Below are positions 1 to 13,170 of a stretch of 64,000 bases of DNA, piece after piece (position 1 is the first letter of the stretch; every line of letters begins with the position of its first letter). The DNA is from Sclerurus mexicanus (lineage: Eukaryota > Chordata > Aves > Passeriformes > Furnariidae). The position numbers and the translations under genes are program-made. Under the pieces are notes generated by a model, which was not told where the DNA came from, ran no database searches, and worked only from the letters and a program-made list of their open reading frames with translations. The stretch covers positions 1,302,001-1,366,000 of the forward strand of contig VWZF01002690.1 of assembly GCA_013396755.1 (NCBI GenBank), given 5' to 3'.

Positions 1-800
1 ACAGGGCTTGATTAATTATTTGTTAATTGCTGCGGAAGGCACTGGGGTGACAGATAACTACCCGTAAGTGGGATGCAAGTTGCATTTTTTCTCCTAGTCT
101 TCCACGGCTTTGTGAGACAGCTCGGGTGCCCCAGATGTCAGCCTAGCCTCCAACAATGGGATTTGTGAGATCCCTTTGTTTTCTAAATTCCCTTAAGTGG
201 AAATATGTTTTCTAACAGCACAGAAACTCTCCCCAAGGCTTCTGTTGTACCAGGTTAATCAACCATACATGACAGCAGAATTAGAGGTGCTAGTATTTTA
301 TGTTCTGCATCTAAAGTATGTTTCTTCGTGTGTACTTAACAGGCTTTAATTTTATAAAACATTGCGCAACAAGGCACCTTGGGGAAGAGCAATTAACTCA
401 GATTATGTTTTCGTTTCAGTGAATACCAAATGAGAAACTCAAATACTGATTTATGTAGCCACAAAGTCAAATCATGCTCCTTAATACTGCCTGATTTTTC
501 AATGTGGCTGTCTTTGGTCACAGCTAACCTTTTTAGTCCTGACATGCAATTAAGAAGTTGCTCAAACTGAACTCTCCCTTAAAAATATATCAAGATATTT
601 TATAATCACAATACACAGACAACCATTCCTGTTTGAAGTTAATTATGAGACTCCTATCATCTTCAGTGAGAGCGGGAATAAACCTACTGAGGACATTTTG
701 GTATAATTTTCCTGTTGATGACTATCACAGCCAGTTTATGTTAATTATGGATGGGGATAGGCACTGCAAAACAGTTTGAAGGATGAAGGTACTAATTTAG

Positions 801-870
801 GATCCAATCTAGCTCTCATTAAAGTCAATGGAAAGATTCCTATTGACTCCAATGGAAGCTGGTTCAAGCC
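801..870. repeat. Remnant of an old amniote interspersed repeat (TCAATGG type)
   Basis: Two near-complementary arms, cattaaagtcaatgg and attgactccaatgg, surround a short spacer. This 'attgacttcaatggga' signature recurs at other places here (54860-54915, 58829-58893, 60785-60835) and is, to my knowledge, widespread in turtle, crocodile and bird DNA. I cannot name the family with confidence. Confidence 0.4.
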
Positions 871-1142
871 CATAAAGACCGAATGAGCTCATGTGAACCT
901 TCTTATCCAATTTCTCACTACAGAAAAGAAGTGATGCATCAGCACCTGAACCACTATTCATGCAGAGGGCTTAATTTGGTCACCTTGAGTCACACACAGC
1001 AACTCCTTAATGTACCAGTCATTCCCTTGGGATCAAGAGGTCTGTGGACAGCATGTAGTGATTTGGACTGATTCAGGATCCTGCTGTCTAAAGGATTTTT
1101 CATTTGGAAATGCTCTTCTCTGGGTTCCAACAAGGGATGAGA

Positions 1143-1186
1143 TGGAAAGGGGAAAGGGGAAAGGGAAGGGAAGGAAAGGGAAGGGA
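1143..1186 (+). repeat. Purine (GGGAAA)n tract
   Basis: An all-purine run of G3-4 A3 units about 44 bp long on the plus strand. Low-complexity sequence, capable of triplex formation in principle. Confidence 0.85.
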
Positions 1187-3898
1187 TCCTATGGCACAGA
1201 TTTTATTTTTACTCACATGATCCATAATATACAACCATCATAAAGAAAAATGTATGGATGTGGTTATTTTTTCCCTACACAAGAAAAATAATTGATTCTT
1301 TTTGGCCCAATTGGTAGGAAAATGTCATTTGGTGTAAATGAGTTTGTCATTACTGCTTATTAAAGATAGGATTCTTTTAGACACAAAGATATTTAGTCGG
1401 TTAAAAGTTCTTGAAAATTGAAATGTGATTCCATCAAACAGAAGTAGAGATATATTTTCACAGCATTTTCCAGGGTACTTAATTCTTATGTATGTCCTTC
1501 TCTGACAGATAGCTCTTTAATAATGACACCCTATTACCTGTGTTCACTACTCTAGGTTGGTGGTTTTTTTCCCTTTTGCCTACCTCACTCATTAACAAAT
1601 GTTTTACTACTTTTAGTCAGCATGCCAGTGTCAGCACAGCCATGGAAAGGAAGCTGGATTCCCATCTGCCTGCTGTCCTTTCAGAGGAATCATTAACTAA
1701 TTTCCAGTTGCAAATTTCTCTCTACTAATAATGTTCCAGCCACAAGGAAATGGGATTGAATTTTTGACTCCAGCCTGAATCTCTGAGAATAATACTGGTG
1801 TAGGGGCAAAAAAAAAAAAGGCACAGTTTTGATACCATGGAGTTTTTATGTCTTCTTTGAAATATAAAAGGATGGCTCTGATTTAGGCTCTTTCAGGGCG
1901 GACCTGATATTTGAGAACAAAATGAAGAATTTGTTGGGTATTCCCACTCCAGTCTTCCAGGTGCAAAAAAAAAAGAAGCTGCTATATCATGAATACTTAC
2001 TTCTCTGCGACAGGATATTAACTGTCAGCCAACCAGCCCATCAGATAGCTTGGCTTGCCTTCTCTGGGCCAGGAATTAAGATTCCTATGGCCCTTAGTCA
2101 GCATTGCTACCAGGGAAGGCAGAGAGAGCCCTCCCCACTCGCCAAGGCAGCAGCAGTGCTGGTGAGCTCGTCTCTGACAGAAGTCACTCTTTGCATATCT
2201 TCCACCCATCAGTCTGGGAATTAAGAGATAAGGAGCATTTCCGTACATAAATAACTCCTGAGCTGTCTTTGAAAATAGAGCTCGGCATTTTTCAGCTTAC
2301 CACTGGCGATGGCATTCCTGCTTGTGCAAGACTAGCTCATCATAGCCCTGACTCAACCTTACAAGAAACACCATGAAGGCCACCCCAGACCCTTGTGCTG
2401 CCAGGGTGACTAGAACCCTGGGGCAGAAACCCGCCCTGCTCCTCCCTCTCCCAGGAAAATGCAGGAAAGTCTGCATTTTCTGCCTTGCCCAGGGGGCTGG
2501 GGCTGCTCCCTGAGGATGAATGATTCCGCCTGTGGGATCAGTTCCAGATCTGCCCATGCTGGTTGAAAAAAATCTCCATTCCCATCCAGCAGATCAGGGT
2601 TTCCCCTGTCCCATGAGTGCTTCCTTCTTGCATTGGTTGACTGCAAACTCTCTCGTCCACTCCAGCCTGGATAACACTTGCTATTTAAGTTGCCTACACC
2701 AAATTCACTCAGGAAGATCCTATATAGATGGTCTGGCCAGCAGGTCATACAGAGTTGTCACCAAAGTGAACAGGACAGAGAAATGGTAGCCTGTTGTCCC
2801 CTTGCAGCTGCCTGCACCTGTGATGATCCCCCTGGGATGTTGGGGGAACACTGGGATGCTCCCTGGAGTCAGGAAGGGACGACTGAAGGGAGCAGCACCA
2901 GGCACTGTCATTTGCAGCCTTGAGTGTGCAGTGGTCACACTGGGGCAGCCAAAAGCAGACTCATGCTGGAACTGTAAGGGGACTTTTTAGCACAGGGGTT
3001 GCAAAATGCCTTCCCATAGCCCTCCCACAAATCCCCTCTCCTTCCCCTGCTGCACATCCCCAGATCCCAGCTTTTCTGGGTGGAGAAAAACATAAGCAGA
3101 GGAAGGATTCAGGCATATTTTCATTCAGTGAGCATATCCTGCTGCATGTGGAAAAACATCTTGTAGTTAGAGCACCATTCCACCTTCTCCTTATCACAGC
3201 CCTGTGGCATTTGCACAGAGAACCAGCAAGGGAAACCAGAGAAAAGGACCTAATCTGCAATCCTGCAAACTGGCTGAGGACAACAGCCAGAGAAACACAG
3301 CTATCTTATCTCTCTTTGATTTCCCCTTGGCTGTTTCCAGGATGTCACTCTTAAAGTAGCTGTTACCCCCAAAACTGCTGAAGGTCGTGTTCTGATCTCC
3401 CTTGTTTCACATCTACACCCAGCTCTGCTGGCTGCAAGGCAGATGGTCTCATATCGTGATGAGATGAGAACGGCATACCAAAACCCCTCACATCCCTGGC
3501 CAGTCCTTTCCACTACTTTGTTTCCACAATTCCCTCCATGTAGACCAGGTTTTTTTAAATCCCTGGAAAGATGCAATAACTTCTCTTGGTTTTTTTATCC
3601 CCTGTTGTGGCCTCTGGGCAAATGTGGGCTCTTCAGCTGCATCACACCCTCCAGGCATTCCACCAACTCATACTGGCCAAGGTTTTTCTTCTCATTGCTG
3701 TGGTCTTCATTCTCTGAAACCTACAGGTCTTACCATGTCATCACTGGCTTTACCTTGCATAAAGGAGTTGCAGAAAAATTAAATGCTTTCTCTGCTTTTT
3801 CTCTGTCTCCTCTCAAGCCTCACTGAGCTACTCCAGGGTATTGGTTTTCAGTCCTCTCCCCTTTCCAGTCCATTCTGAATAGAAAGTCCAACATGTAT

Positions 3899-4292
3899 TA
3901 TAGAACCATAGAATAATAGAATCATTAAAGTTGGAAAAGGTCTCTAAGCTCATCAAGTCCCAAGTAGCACAGGCAAGTACTGTGAAGTCCACGACTAAAC
4001 CATATCCTTAAGTGCCACACCTACATGTTTTTTGAACACTTCCAGCATTGGTAATTCCACACTCCCCTGGACAGCCCATTCTAGCGCTTGACAACCTTTC
4101 AGTGAAGAAATTTTTCCTTATATCCAATCTAAACCTCCCCTGGCACAGCTTGAGACCATTTCTTCTTGTCCTATTCCTTGTTATTCAAGACACCAACCCC
4201 CACTTGGCTACACATGGCTACCTCTTTTCAGGTCACTGTAGGAGCAAGAAGGTCTTTCCTGAGCCTCCTTTTCTCCAAGCAATAAACTTCTT
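3899..4292 (-). mobile_element. CR1 LINE fragment, 3' end, antisense
   Basis: The plus strand starts with the reversed CR1 tail (catagaataatagaatcat), then gttggaaaaggtctctaag and runs through the diagnostic ttgaacacttccag and ttcttcttgtcctattcctt. Only the 3' few hundred bp are present, as is usual for 5'-truncated CR1. The 99-codon plus-strand frame over it is non-coding antisense of the element. Similarity fades after about 4292. Confidence 0.9.
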
Positions 4293-7200
4293 GATATGTG
4301 CAGAACCTTTTCTACTGCCTCCTGCAGAAGTAGAACCAGACCCTTGAGGATCCACTGGCAGCTTTCATTGAAGCTTTCTTCAATAGTGATTTAAAAACTG
4401 CTGAAAACATCCACATTCATAAAAAACCAGAGCTTGTCTCAGGGTAACATACTGGGGCAAAGACAGATAATTGACCTTAAGCACAGTAGAAATCTTATAA
4501 AATACACTCCTGTTTAAAGAAATCCCAAGTAACATCCTTACTTTGGGAAATATCAACCTTCCTGTGCTCCTATGCTACTCCCAAGGAGAAATATTGTTTC
4601 CCATTTAAAGAGGACACGATTTCCTCCCTGCCTCACCCTCACTCAGCCACATTTTCCCATGCCCTCTGTTATTTTTTCTTGAGTATGAAGCATGTTGATA
4701 GAGAAGCACTCTAACTAACCCAGGTGCATCCCATTCAGTTTCCATGTCCTAAGAGACACCTAACTTAGGAACAAGAGAGGGAGTTCCTGCTGGAGGATGG
4801 TTTAAATCTTAGTTTTATTGTTTTAAGTGACTCTTTCTATCCATTGACAATGAACAGATCACAAGATAAGTACCAGCTCAGTGGATACTTTGTTTTCATG
4901 ACTGAAGGCACTCTGACACCATGATGAGTTTATGTTCCATCTTTTGACTTTGCTGAGCAAGGAAAATTTCCAGTTCTATTCCAAACCAAAAATTATATCA
5001 ATTACCACTTTCTGTAGAACAGGCAGAATAAAGAGTCAGGGTGCAAAATGCAGAGGCATTTATAATCTGAATTTAGATTGCACTTCTACCACTTGAAGCT
5101 AGGATCAGTACTCTTCCATCCCTCCCACCCAGCTCTCTAAAATGCCATTGACTTCCATGAGTATTTCCAGTTGCAACTGAGGCATATTTTGGGAAAGTAC
5201 TATTTGCCAAAGAAAAAGAAAAAAAATGAGAGAGAAACAAAAATGATTGCTTCCAAAGTACTCCAGTAGGATATTCCCTTTCTTTCATGTAACACTCCTT
5301 GTCACAGATTTTGTTCCCCACAACTTCCATTACATGGTACCAGGCATTCCCAGCATAGCTGAGGAACTGGACTTGGCCATGGAGGCAAAGCTATAACTAT
5401 AGCATGTTCCCAGCAAAGAACAGAAACCAACACTTAGGCTTTAAAGCAATCTTGTCAGAGAGGCAGATCAAATAATGATGGCTAACACAGCAACATCTCT
5501 GCCCACAAGAGACACAACACACAGTGAGTGTTTGTGAAAAGATCTCCCACTGACTCCCAGAGATATGGATCATCACAGCCAGAGCATGGGTGGGGTGAGA
5601 AGGACAAGCCACATGAGGGCAAATATGTACAAACATGCTATCTATCTCTTAATACCACCAACAACTAGGATAAAAGAGCTGGGATCATGAAGTGAGGAGG
5701 AGGATGAGGCTGAAAAAGCCTGGTGAGAAAGATGGAAAATTAGGGACACAGCCAAGATGATTGATAATGCTTTTCACTGTTTTGGCTGTAAGACTCCAGC
5801 CTGTATTCAGCCTTTCTGTTGTTTCACAGTTCCTGAAGGATTTGGATAGGAGAGCTTTCCTTGCATTTTCTGTCTTTCAGACCACACCAAGAGCACAGGT
5901 GCGCACACACACACACATCTCCTGCCCATCACGCCCCAGTGTGGAAAGAGCAAACATTTCAAAACCACAGGCAGGGTGGGAGAGATACCACAGGTCAATC
6001 AGCCAGGGAAACAGGCTGTAATGGAGAGGTTAGATCATGAGTGGTGTGACAGAGTGTGCTGGGCAATGAGAAGGATTTTCATAACTTCCCCAGAAAGAAT
6101 TTTGACATCTTCAACTGCAGAATATTAATGGCAACAGCATACATTTTCCCACCAAGGTGCAGTGATCCAGTTTTCTTGGGTTATTTCTCTCTATAGCCAC
6201 AAATAAAAAGGCCCTGGAGGAGGATCTCACTGTGGACTTCTTCAGAGGGTTATGTCTAGCGCTGCTCCTAATGAATCACTGCCAATCACTGCCAGTAAAT
6301 TTGATAGTGGAGTTCAACCAACACTGAGCACTTTGGAAAATCCCAGCCCAGAACAGTCTCAGGTATAAGGGATGGGCTGAGAGCAGATCAGGTGACTCCT
6401 CCTGAGAGTTCATCCATGACATTGGGAGATATCACTGAATACTCTGCTGTAGGAAATCAGGTCATCTGTCATATTTTTTCACATAATTGTGAACATCAAT
6501 TGCACCCACATGCCATCAGCATATTCACTGCATGGTGTTGAGCAATATCTCAGCAAAAGTCTGATGTTTCTGCTGTAGATTATGATTGGAAAAGTTTTGA
6601 CAATTTTTATGGCAACAAATATAATATTACACATTCAAATTCTTGAAAGTCCTCAAGGTCAAGAAATCTCCATGGAGAAGAGAACTAAAGACTTTTTGCT
6701 ATTTTTATCCATTTCTAAATAGGGATGCAGAATCCTAAATTTAAGTCCCCACTTGAAAACAAAATTCCTGATTCAAGTGGTTTCACAAACACATTCGCAT
6801 AAGAAGCCCAGGGGAAAAAAAAAAAGAAGTAATGCAGACCCACACTGGAAGCAGGGGATGGCCATTCCACGCCTTTGTTTTGCAATCTTTACTTGTGGCT
6901 AAAAGCAAAGCCAATTAAAGTAAACAGGAATCTGAAATCTTTGTTGACACCAAGGCCTTGGAACAATAATTTCAGGCAAAACTTTACACTGAATCAACAT
7001 CTCAAGGCCTGTTTTCAGTGGGAATGAAAAAAAAATAATTAAAAAAATAAATTAAAAAAAAAAATAAGAGGGGTGTTCTTAATCAGCATGGCCAACCAGA
7101 TTCAGTAAAGCAAACATGAAAATGTGGTAGCTCAAGTCAGTCCCAGAAATAAATTCTGGATACAAAGCAGTTCCATCTCTATCTGGACTGTCTGTGAGGA

Positions 7201-8473
7201 AGTGATTGTCACAAGGCCATCCAAAAATCAAACTCTCGGTGGAGACTTCCAATACAAGCTGGAGTTCTCCATTTGAATCTACTTCTACTTCTGAACTGAT
7301 TAAAGATAAGGGCATTTTGAGATCAGCTCTAACTAGTAATTCATGTTCAGCATCCAAGCCCCCTCTACACTTTAATCTGTTCCTTCTATCTTTAATCTAG
7401 TTAAAAACAAAGTTATTATGCCTATATGGCTTTTTTGTCTGAATTAACTAACTCGAGTAAGTCAATACAAGAGCAAGAAGCACTTCATGTAATCCTACCT
7501 CTGCTTTATCAAAGTATTTACATATGCTCTGTCTTTAAGCTCAGCTATGAGTGTATTTATGTGCTTTCAGGAACTGAGACATACGGTTTTAATGACATGA
7601 AATCAGAGACTTCTTCCTATCTGAAATAGCACCTCTACCTTCCCCTGAGCATTAGAGTTTAAACAGTAAATGACTTTGATCTCAGCTACCCTTTATTTTG
7701 GTTGTGGAGTTGCAAAATGAAAACCCACATGACAAAGCTATGCCAAACAAATTAACACACTGCTTTACTCGTCTCTGCTGAACCCCCAGCCTGTGAATAT
7801 TAGACTGAGATTTAGAGTAGCCTAAGTTGTACTGAAAGTTAAAATACATTACATGAAATAGAATATCACACACCTAGGTCTAGCAGAACTCTTCTTTGGT
7901 GTTTTGGTCCTTTATGGGGACATGAAGGGAGAAGAGGATGTGGGAGATATCTGAGAGTGTTTTCCAAAAAGGAAGTTGGAGGAAAAGATCTGATGTTCTT
8001 TTCACATTCAGTACTACCCAAAGTAAAATATAGCAGAGACTCATGTTCAGAAGAAGCAGCAAAGTCAACCATGGAGGTGAAAATCATAGAAAAGATGTAT
8101 GAATCTGTGTTGAGTAGGTCTCCCTCTGACTTTGTTTCTAAGCAAGTTATCTTCTCTGTAGCAAACTGGAGCAAGCCATGCTTCACTCCAGTCTCCAACC
8201 CTGATGCACAGCCCGGGCTAGGGCATTTCAAGTATAAGTTTTGCCAAGTATGTCAGGCATCTGATAGATATGAACTATGCTGTGTACAAGCCGGAAGGTG
8301 GGTTGGAGGTTGGTCTTCAGCACAGCATGTTCCATGGCACTAGCAATTTTCTATTGACTGTATACAGTGAACAAGGCCACCTCAACCACATCCATGGCTT
8401 CCTCCCATTCCCATCATCTCTCTCTGACTGACAGTGGACCAATGTTGACACATTGCTGAAAAAAACCACCAAG
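4293..8473. other. Intergenic, no gene seen
   Basis: No exon or RNA gene recognised. A short (CA)n at 5903-5917 and A-rich runs (6816-6830, 7027-7067) are present. A trace resembling an old repeat tail (gagcactttggaaaatccc) lies at 6325-6360. Confidence 0.65.
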
Positions 8474-8542
8474 TTTTAGGTTTTGTTGGGGTCTTTTTAT
8501 TATTTTGTTTTGGGTTTTTTGTTTGTTTGTTTTCTTTTTTTA
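8474..8542 (+). repeat. T/G-rich low-complexity tract
   Basis: About 70 bp of T with scattered G, including (GTTT)n at 8520-8532. No coding or structural feature beyond base skew. Confidence 0.8.
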
Positions 8543-11500
8543 GCCAGCTGAGTTTATGGCCAGATCAATTCCCTGATCTGTATCACCTGCATCACCTGTA
8601 TCACCATGCAGACCCATGAACATTAGTGCAAGCACAAAGGGAATGAGTGGCTGTAGGGAAAATGGAACTCAAAGGACCCTTCCAGTAACTCTTTCCAGCA
8701 GCCTTTTCAAGAGCTATGCCAGATTAAAGCAATGACTTAATCACTGCATTAAACAGTCAGCTTTTACTCAGGCAAATTTTCCATTATCAAAGGACCGTTT
8801 ATGTTAGTGGGAAAAATCCCTGTTCTCAAAGGACTCTGGAAGTGCAGCGACAAGAGCAGTGCAAGTATTTATAGGAGTTATCCCAGAATCTGGTTTGTAC
8901 TGAAAAACATGATCAATTTCATCTTGATTTAGATTTAAAGGCCCCAGAGCTGTCACCTGTGTCCCTGTTTGATGCACCATTCTCAGAGCAAAAAAATCTA
9001 TCTTTCCCAGAAGGTTTTCCCAGGGCTGCTATGTACTTTGGCCTCATGGAGAAAAGAATCAGACCCAGAAAAATCTGTCACATGCTGCAAACCCTCTGAG
9101 CGTCATTCTCTAAAAGGCTCCCAGACCATCAAACAAGAGAAATGGGAAAGTGGCTTTTTCTTACACTCCCAGTGAAGTGTTTTGAGCCATCTCTGACAAG
9201 CTGTGTGTGTGTAATCTCAGGGCAAGCGTGTGTCATGGGACAAGAGGCTGTTTATGCCCCAGGACCATACACACTGAACCAAGAGGAAACCTCCCCACAA
9301 CAGAGGCAGCTTTTTTGTGGAAACAACAAAACAAAAGGGAGTGCTGGGACTGGCTGCCCCCTCAATTGGAGGAGTGGAGGGTGTTGTTTCCAGCAATCCA
9401 CCTGCGTGTTCATATCTGTCTCATTTGCATGTGTTTGTTTAAGCTTTTTAATTAGCAGAAGGCCAGATCCTGATTACATACACACGCGGGTACTACTCAA
9501 TTGATCCCGACGCTGGCCCATCTTGCTGACCTTACAAACCATCTACCAACACCTTTCATTCAGCTGAGAGACAGAAGACACGTATCAGGCACATCAGAGA
9601 GTGAAGGGAGGGAGAGCAGAAGGAGTGGTTCACCGAGGAGATAACAACAAGCTCTCCTCCTTTTCTCTGCACCACTGTGGGATGGGATGGGGCTGGGCAT
9701 GACCTGGCAAGTCCTGCTGATTTGCTTCATCCCACAGATTACCCAGCAGCCGGCATCAGTGCAGTCCCACTGCCGATCACATGATATCACCCAGCATAAA
9801 TGCACTTCAATTGCTCAAGAGCCATATGCAGCCCAAGAGCCCCCATGGGTATAAAGTATCTCGCTTTCCCATGCAGCGAGATCAGAATCAGGCTCAGTAT
9901 TGGGTTAGGGAGCGGCAATGGTTGTTCCATAATTAACTCTGAAACCGGGTTCTCATTAGACCTTGCTTTTCATAAACACCCTTCCCTCCACGCATGCCTA
10001 ATTTCCTGCTACTCATCAGGGAGGTTAATGGGGACTGAAGTCAGTAGTAAAGCTCCCATGGGTTGCACTAAGGTAGATTCACACCCACATACGAAAAGGC
10101 AGTGAACTGGGTGCATCTCTGTAACTTATCTTCTGTTTTCCTAGATATATGCTCAGCACCTTGCAGTGTGAAGATCAGGCTGGGCTGCTGCTGCCAATGA
10201 ATGTTAAATACGTGTCACAGTGACACTCTGAAAGAGCAGGATATTATATCACTCTCCACATTGTGTGAAGTGTTTACTCAGTGTCAGCTCTATTCAAAAC
10301 TACTGTCACATCTCTTTCAGAATTTTTTTATTGTCGTTCACTGCTGTTGTTCCTTGGGCATATGCATGCTCCCTCATTTATTCATGGTGCCCTGTATCTG
10401 CAAAACAATAAATGTGGGCAGGTGTTGTGTCCCATACAGAGGAGACTTTTTCAGGATCAAGCCCATCTTATCTTGCTCCAAAATGGGAGTTTTGCCAAAG
10501 CGAAAAGGCCAGGAAGGACAGATGCAGCTAAAGCGGAGATGGGAGAGCGGGAGGAATGGGGGTAGGATGCAGAGTGGAGCTCCTTTTCAGGCAGATAACT
10601 CCAGTTCCAGTTTCTTTTTATGTGTGGGACTCGTGTCACCATTGAAGAGCAAGATGGGCACTTCATTTGTCAGCCCAGGTAAACTGGGAGTATCTTAGCC
10701 CCCTCAAGCAACAGGATGCTCTTCTCCCAGAGATGCCTGTCCCTCTTGTCTGCCTGGGGAAGGTCCTACAACCCATCTGGTTTGCCCCAGGTGTCTAATA
10801 TGAAGAAGCTCAACATTAGGCAAGATGCATCCCACCCCTGGTTCCTGTTCCAGTGGCAGGGTTATACCCACAGGCAGGGAAGAGGCAGGAGGTGAGGGGA
10901 TGACAGTTATGCTCCTAGTGCCTCTCCCCCTCCATCCCAGTCCTGCAAATCCACACCCTGTTTCATTTGCTCACCAAGGGGGAGATTAATATTTTTGAGA
11001 CTCTTGAAAGTAATTAACCCTCCTCAGTCTGAGCAAGTTTTAGCTGAGTGATGGTTTCTAAGCTGATTTCCAGTCTAAGAACCAGCAAAAGGGGTTAACA
11101 TGCAGTTCGAAAGCTCAGCACAAAGCAGGAATACACTGATGAATGGAGAGGGATATCAAAGGCCACATTTCCAAGTCCTTTGGTCATTCATCTCATGGCC
11201 CCAGAAGAGAAAAAGTCTTTGCCTCACTGCAGTCATCTACAATGTCTCTTCACTTGTTAGGTTTTGGGACTTCAGGCAATTCAATCTTTCACCTTCCTCA
11301 TCTTTTGAGGAGCCGTTCTCCCTCTTCACCTCTGCTCTTCCCCATCTCAGCCCCTTTCCTCCCCTCCTCTATCTCCATTGGCCTGAAAACCAACCACAAA
11401 AATGTGAGGAAAGTTTCTGTACCTAGGTGGTCATGAACAGCACAGCCAAGAGGTTGCTTGGCTGTGGAGAGTAGAAAAGTAACTGGAGGGAGGCTTTGCC

Positions 11501-11709
11501 ATTCCTTCTGCCAAAACAGCAAAAGGGGGAGTTCAAGAGGGAGCTCAAAGCAACAAAGTCCTCTGGCCTGTCTGGGCAGATGTCAGTGACTGGGGAAGGC
11601 ATCAACCCAGTTGGGGATGTGACAGAGGCAAAAGTGCCCTTTTGGCCGACAGTACTGCCTGTCCAAAGTGTAGAAAAAATATGATCTCCTCACCAACATG
11701 ATGTACTCA
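8543..11709. other. Intergenic, no gene seen; possible regulatory blocks
   Basis: Holds the longest non-GATA3 frame in the window, 165 codons at 10201-10698, without any domain, signal peptide or splice context, so I do not call it. Blocks at 9380-9530 and 9830-9990 have motif content like conserved non-coding DNA. Confidence 0.6.
9380..9530. promoter_or_regulatory. Candidate regulatory block with octamer and forkhead-like sites
   Basis: Contains a perfect octamer ATTTGCAT (9423-9430), a forkhead-like TGTTTGTTTAAG beside it, a TTTTTAATTAG homeodomain core and a TGATTACA site, all within about 80 bp. Dense combinations like this are common in vertebrate enhancers. Conservation is untested. 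Confidence 0.3.
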
Positions 11710-11805
11710 ACAAGGACAGAGAGGAAGGAAAAACAGAGGCGAAATGACATGCCCTAGGCCATATGGACAGCAAGTGGCAGAGCCTAGCAAAGCTCCAGGA
11801 GCTGT
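11710..11805 (+). repeat. Possible ancient MIR-like SINE remnant
   Basis: The order of words acagaggcgaaatgacatg, ccctaggccatatggacag and caagtggcagagcctag resembles the MIR consensus segment 'gaggttaagtgacttgcccaaggtcacacag...agtggcagagcc'. MIR-type SINEs predate the bird-mammal split and leave sparse copies in birds. The match is from memory. Confidence 0.45.
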
Positions 11806-12714
11806 TTTATAGTCAATCTAGTCTTCCTAACACCCTCTAGGTAATCAACTGGAGATTCCCCAGGATAGCTGTTCCTAAAGACCTCAGGGACTTCTCAGCT
11901 CAAAGCCCAGGCTCAGTATCTTAACCTGGGATGTTGCAGCAGCCATGAGCAGGTGTGTTTCTATTGGGCATAGTGAAATTTCTGTCTCCCAAGACATTCC
12001 CAAATTATTCAGTCAAGAAAGGATGGCAGAACTCTTCACACTTACAAGGAAATGACTGAAGTATTTAACTTTTGATGGGAACAATTGCTTGGCAAGAAGA
12101 GATTCACCCTTTTTTTTTTTTTTGAACCAGACAACTAAGGTGGTTCATTAGCTGTGCTCCATAGGTCAGCTCAGAACTTACTTTTTGGAAAACTGGTGGA
12201 CTTGAGAACTAGTTCCAGCACGTATGTGAGGATTCCTTTGGACCAGGAATCTCCAGCTGGGGGGTAGCCCCATGGCCAGCTGTCTGCCACCCCCTGCCAG
12301 CTCTTGGCAGCCTTGGCAGGAAAACTTGCCATGAAATGCCACAATTTCCAGCCAACATCATACCCAAAGAGCCATCACAACTAGTCAGGGCAAGTCAGAG
12401 CAACCCTAAGGCTGCTTGATGGTGTGTTTGTTGAGTCCTTCCACAGTGCAGAGGCACAAGAAGACAGAGGGGTGGTTTAAAGCATCCCTGTACCAGGCTA
12501 ACTCTGGACTATGGCACTATGGGGTGCACATACATGTATATGTAAGCACGTGTATCAATGTGAAATATGGTTGATATATGTGCACAAGTTCAGAGCCAAC
12601 ATTACAGCTTCAGGGGAGCCAATCCAACATTGTTACTCATCTAATTCCAAAGAGCAGTTATTCCTTTTAGTCAAAGTTTTATTTTTATTTTAAATGTGAT
12701 GTGGTTACAAACTC

Positions 12715-13170
12715 ATTCCCTCGTATAATTTTGCTTTCCAAGTTAATTACAAGATGTTCTAATTAATTATATTTAATGATTAACGTACAAACTCACAAGG
12801 AATGAACATAGCTTAGAGAACATTTGCTCTCAAAAGATATGTCTAGACTAGTTTGGTTTATCAGGAAAAGGTTGAAAAAATTAAAATGAGAGAGCCAGGG
12901 AGAGAGAGCAAAAATACACCATGTAAGAAAAAATAACAATAAAAAAAGAAACCAAATTATGTCCAAACAAGAGCATATTTTTCTTTGGAGTTCAAACGCC
13001 ACCTTTAACCATCTCCCCACCCAGGATCTGATTACTTTTAATGGGACTGTGCTTGTGATTTAAGTTGTTGTTCATTTGTACAGTAATTAAGCTGAGTTGG
13101 GTTGGTGTCTATTACATCATGGTTTATATTATGAATTCACACTGCAATTATGTGCGTGTGTGCAAGGGTA
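12715..13170. promoter_or_regulatory. Candidate regulatory block, homeodomain-core rich
   Basis: Repeated cores aagttaattac, tctaattaattat, aatgattaacg and gtaattaagctg occur at 12739-13095, split by less ordered sequence. The motif density suggests a conserved element downstream of GATA3, but AT-rich DNA gives such cores by chance. Confidence 0.22.

Larger units (their letters stand above)
1..3898. other. Intergenic, no gene seen
   Basis: AT-rich desert sequence. The first 60 bases carry homeodomain-type TTAAT/ATTAAT cores (gattaattat, gttaattgc). Contains a GGGAAA purine tract (1143-1186) and an old amniote repeat trace (801-870). Short frames on both strands (up to 144 codons at 2920-3354) have no protein features. 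Confidence 0.7.

Noticed and set aside
2410..2748. 112-codon minus-strand frame
   Set aside because: No recognisable domain, and overlapping frames on the other strand are as long.
4048..4347. 99-codon plus-strand frame
   Set aside because: Antisense translation of a CR1 3' end, not a gene.
10201..10698. 165-codon plus-strand open frame
   Set aside because: Longest frame outside the gene, but with no domain, no splice context and a mixed Cys/Phe/Ser composition typical of random reading; a second overlapping frame at 10281-10565 is similar noise.
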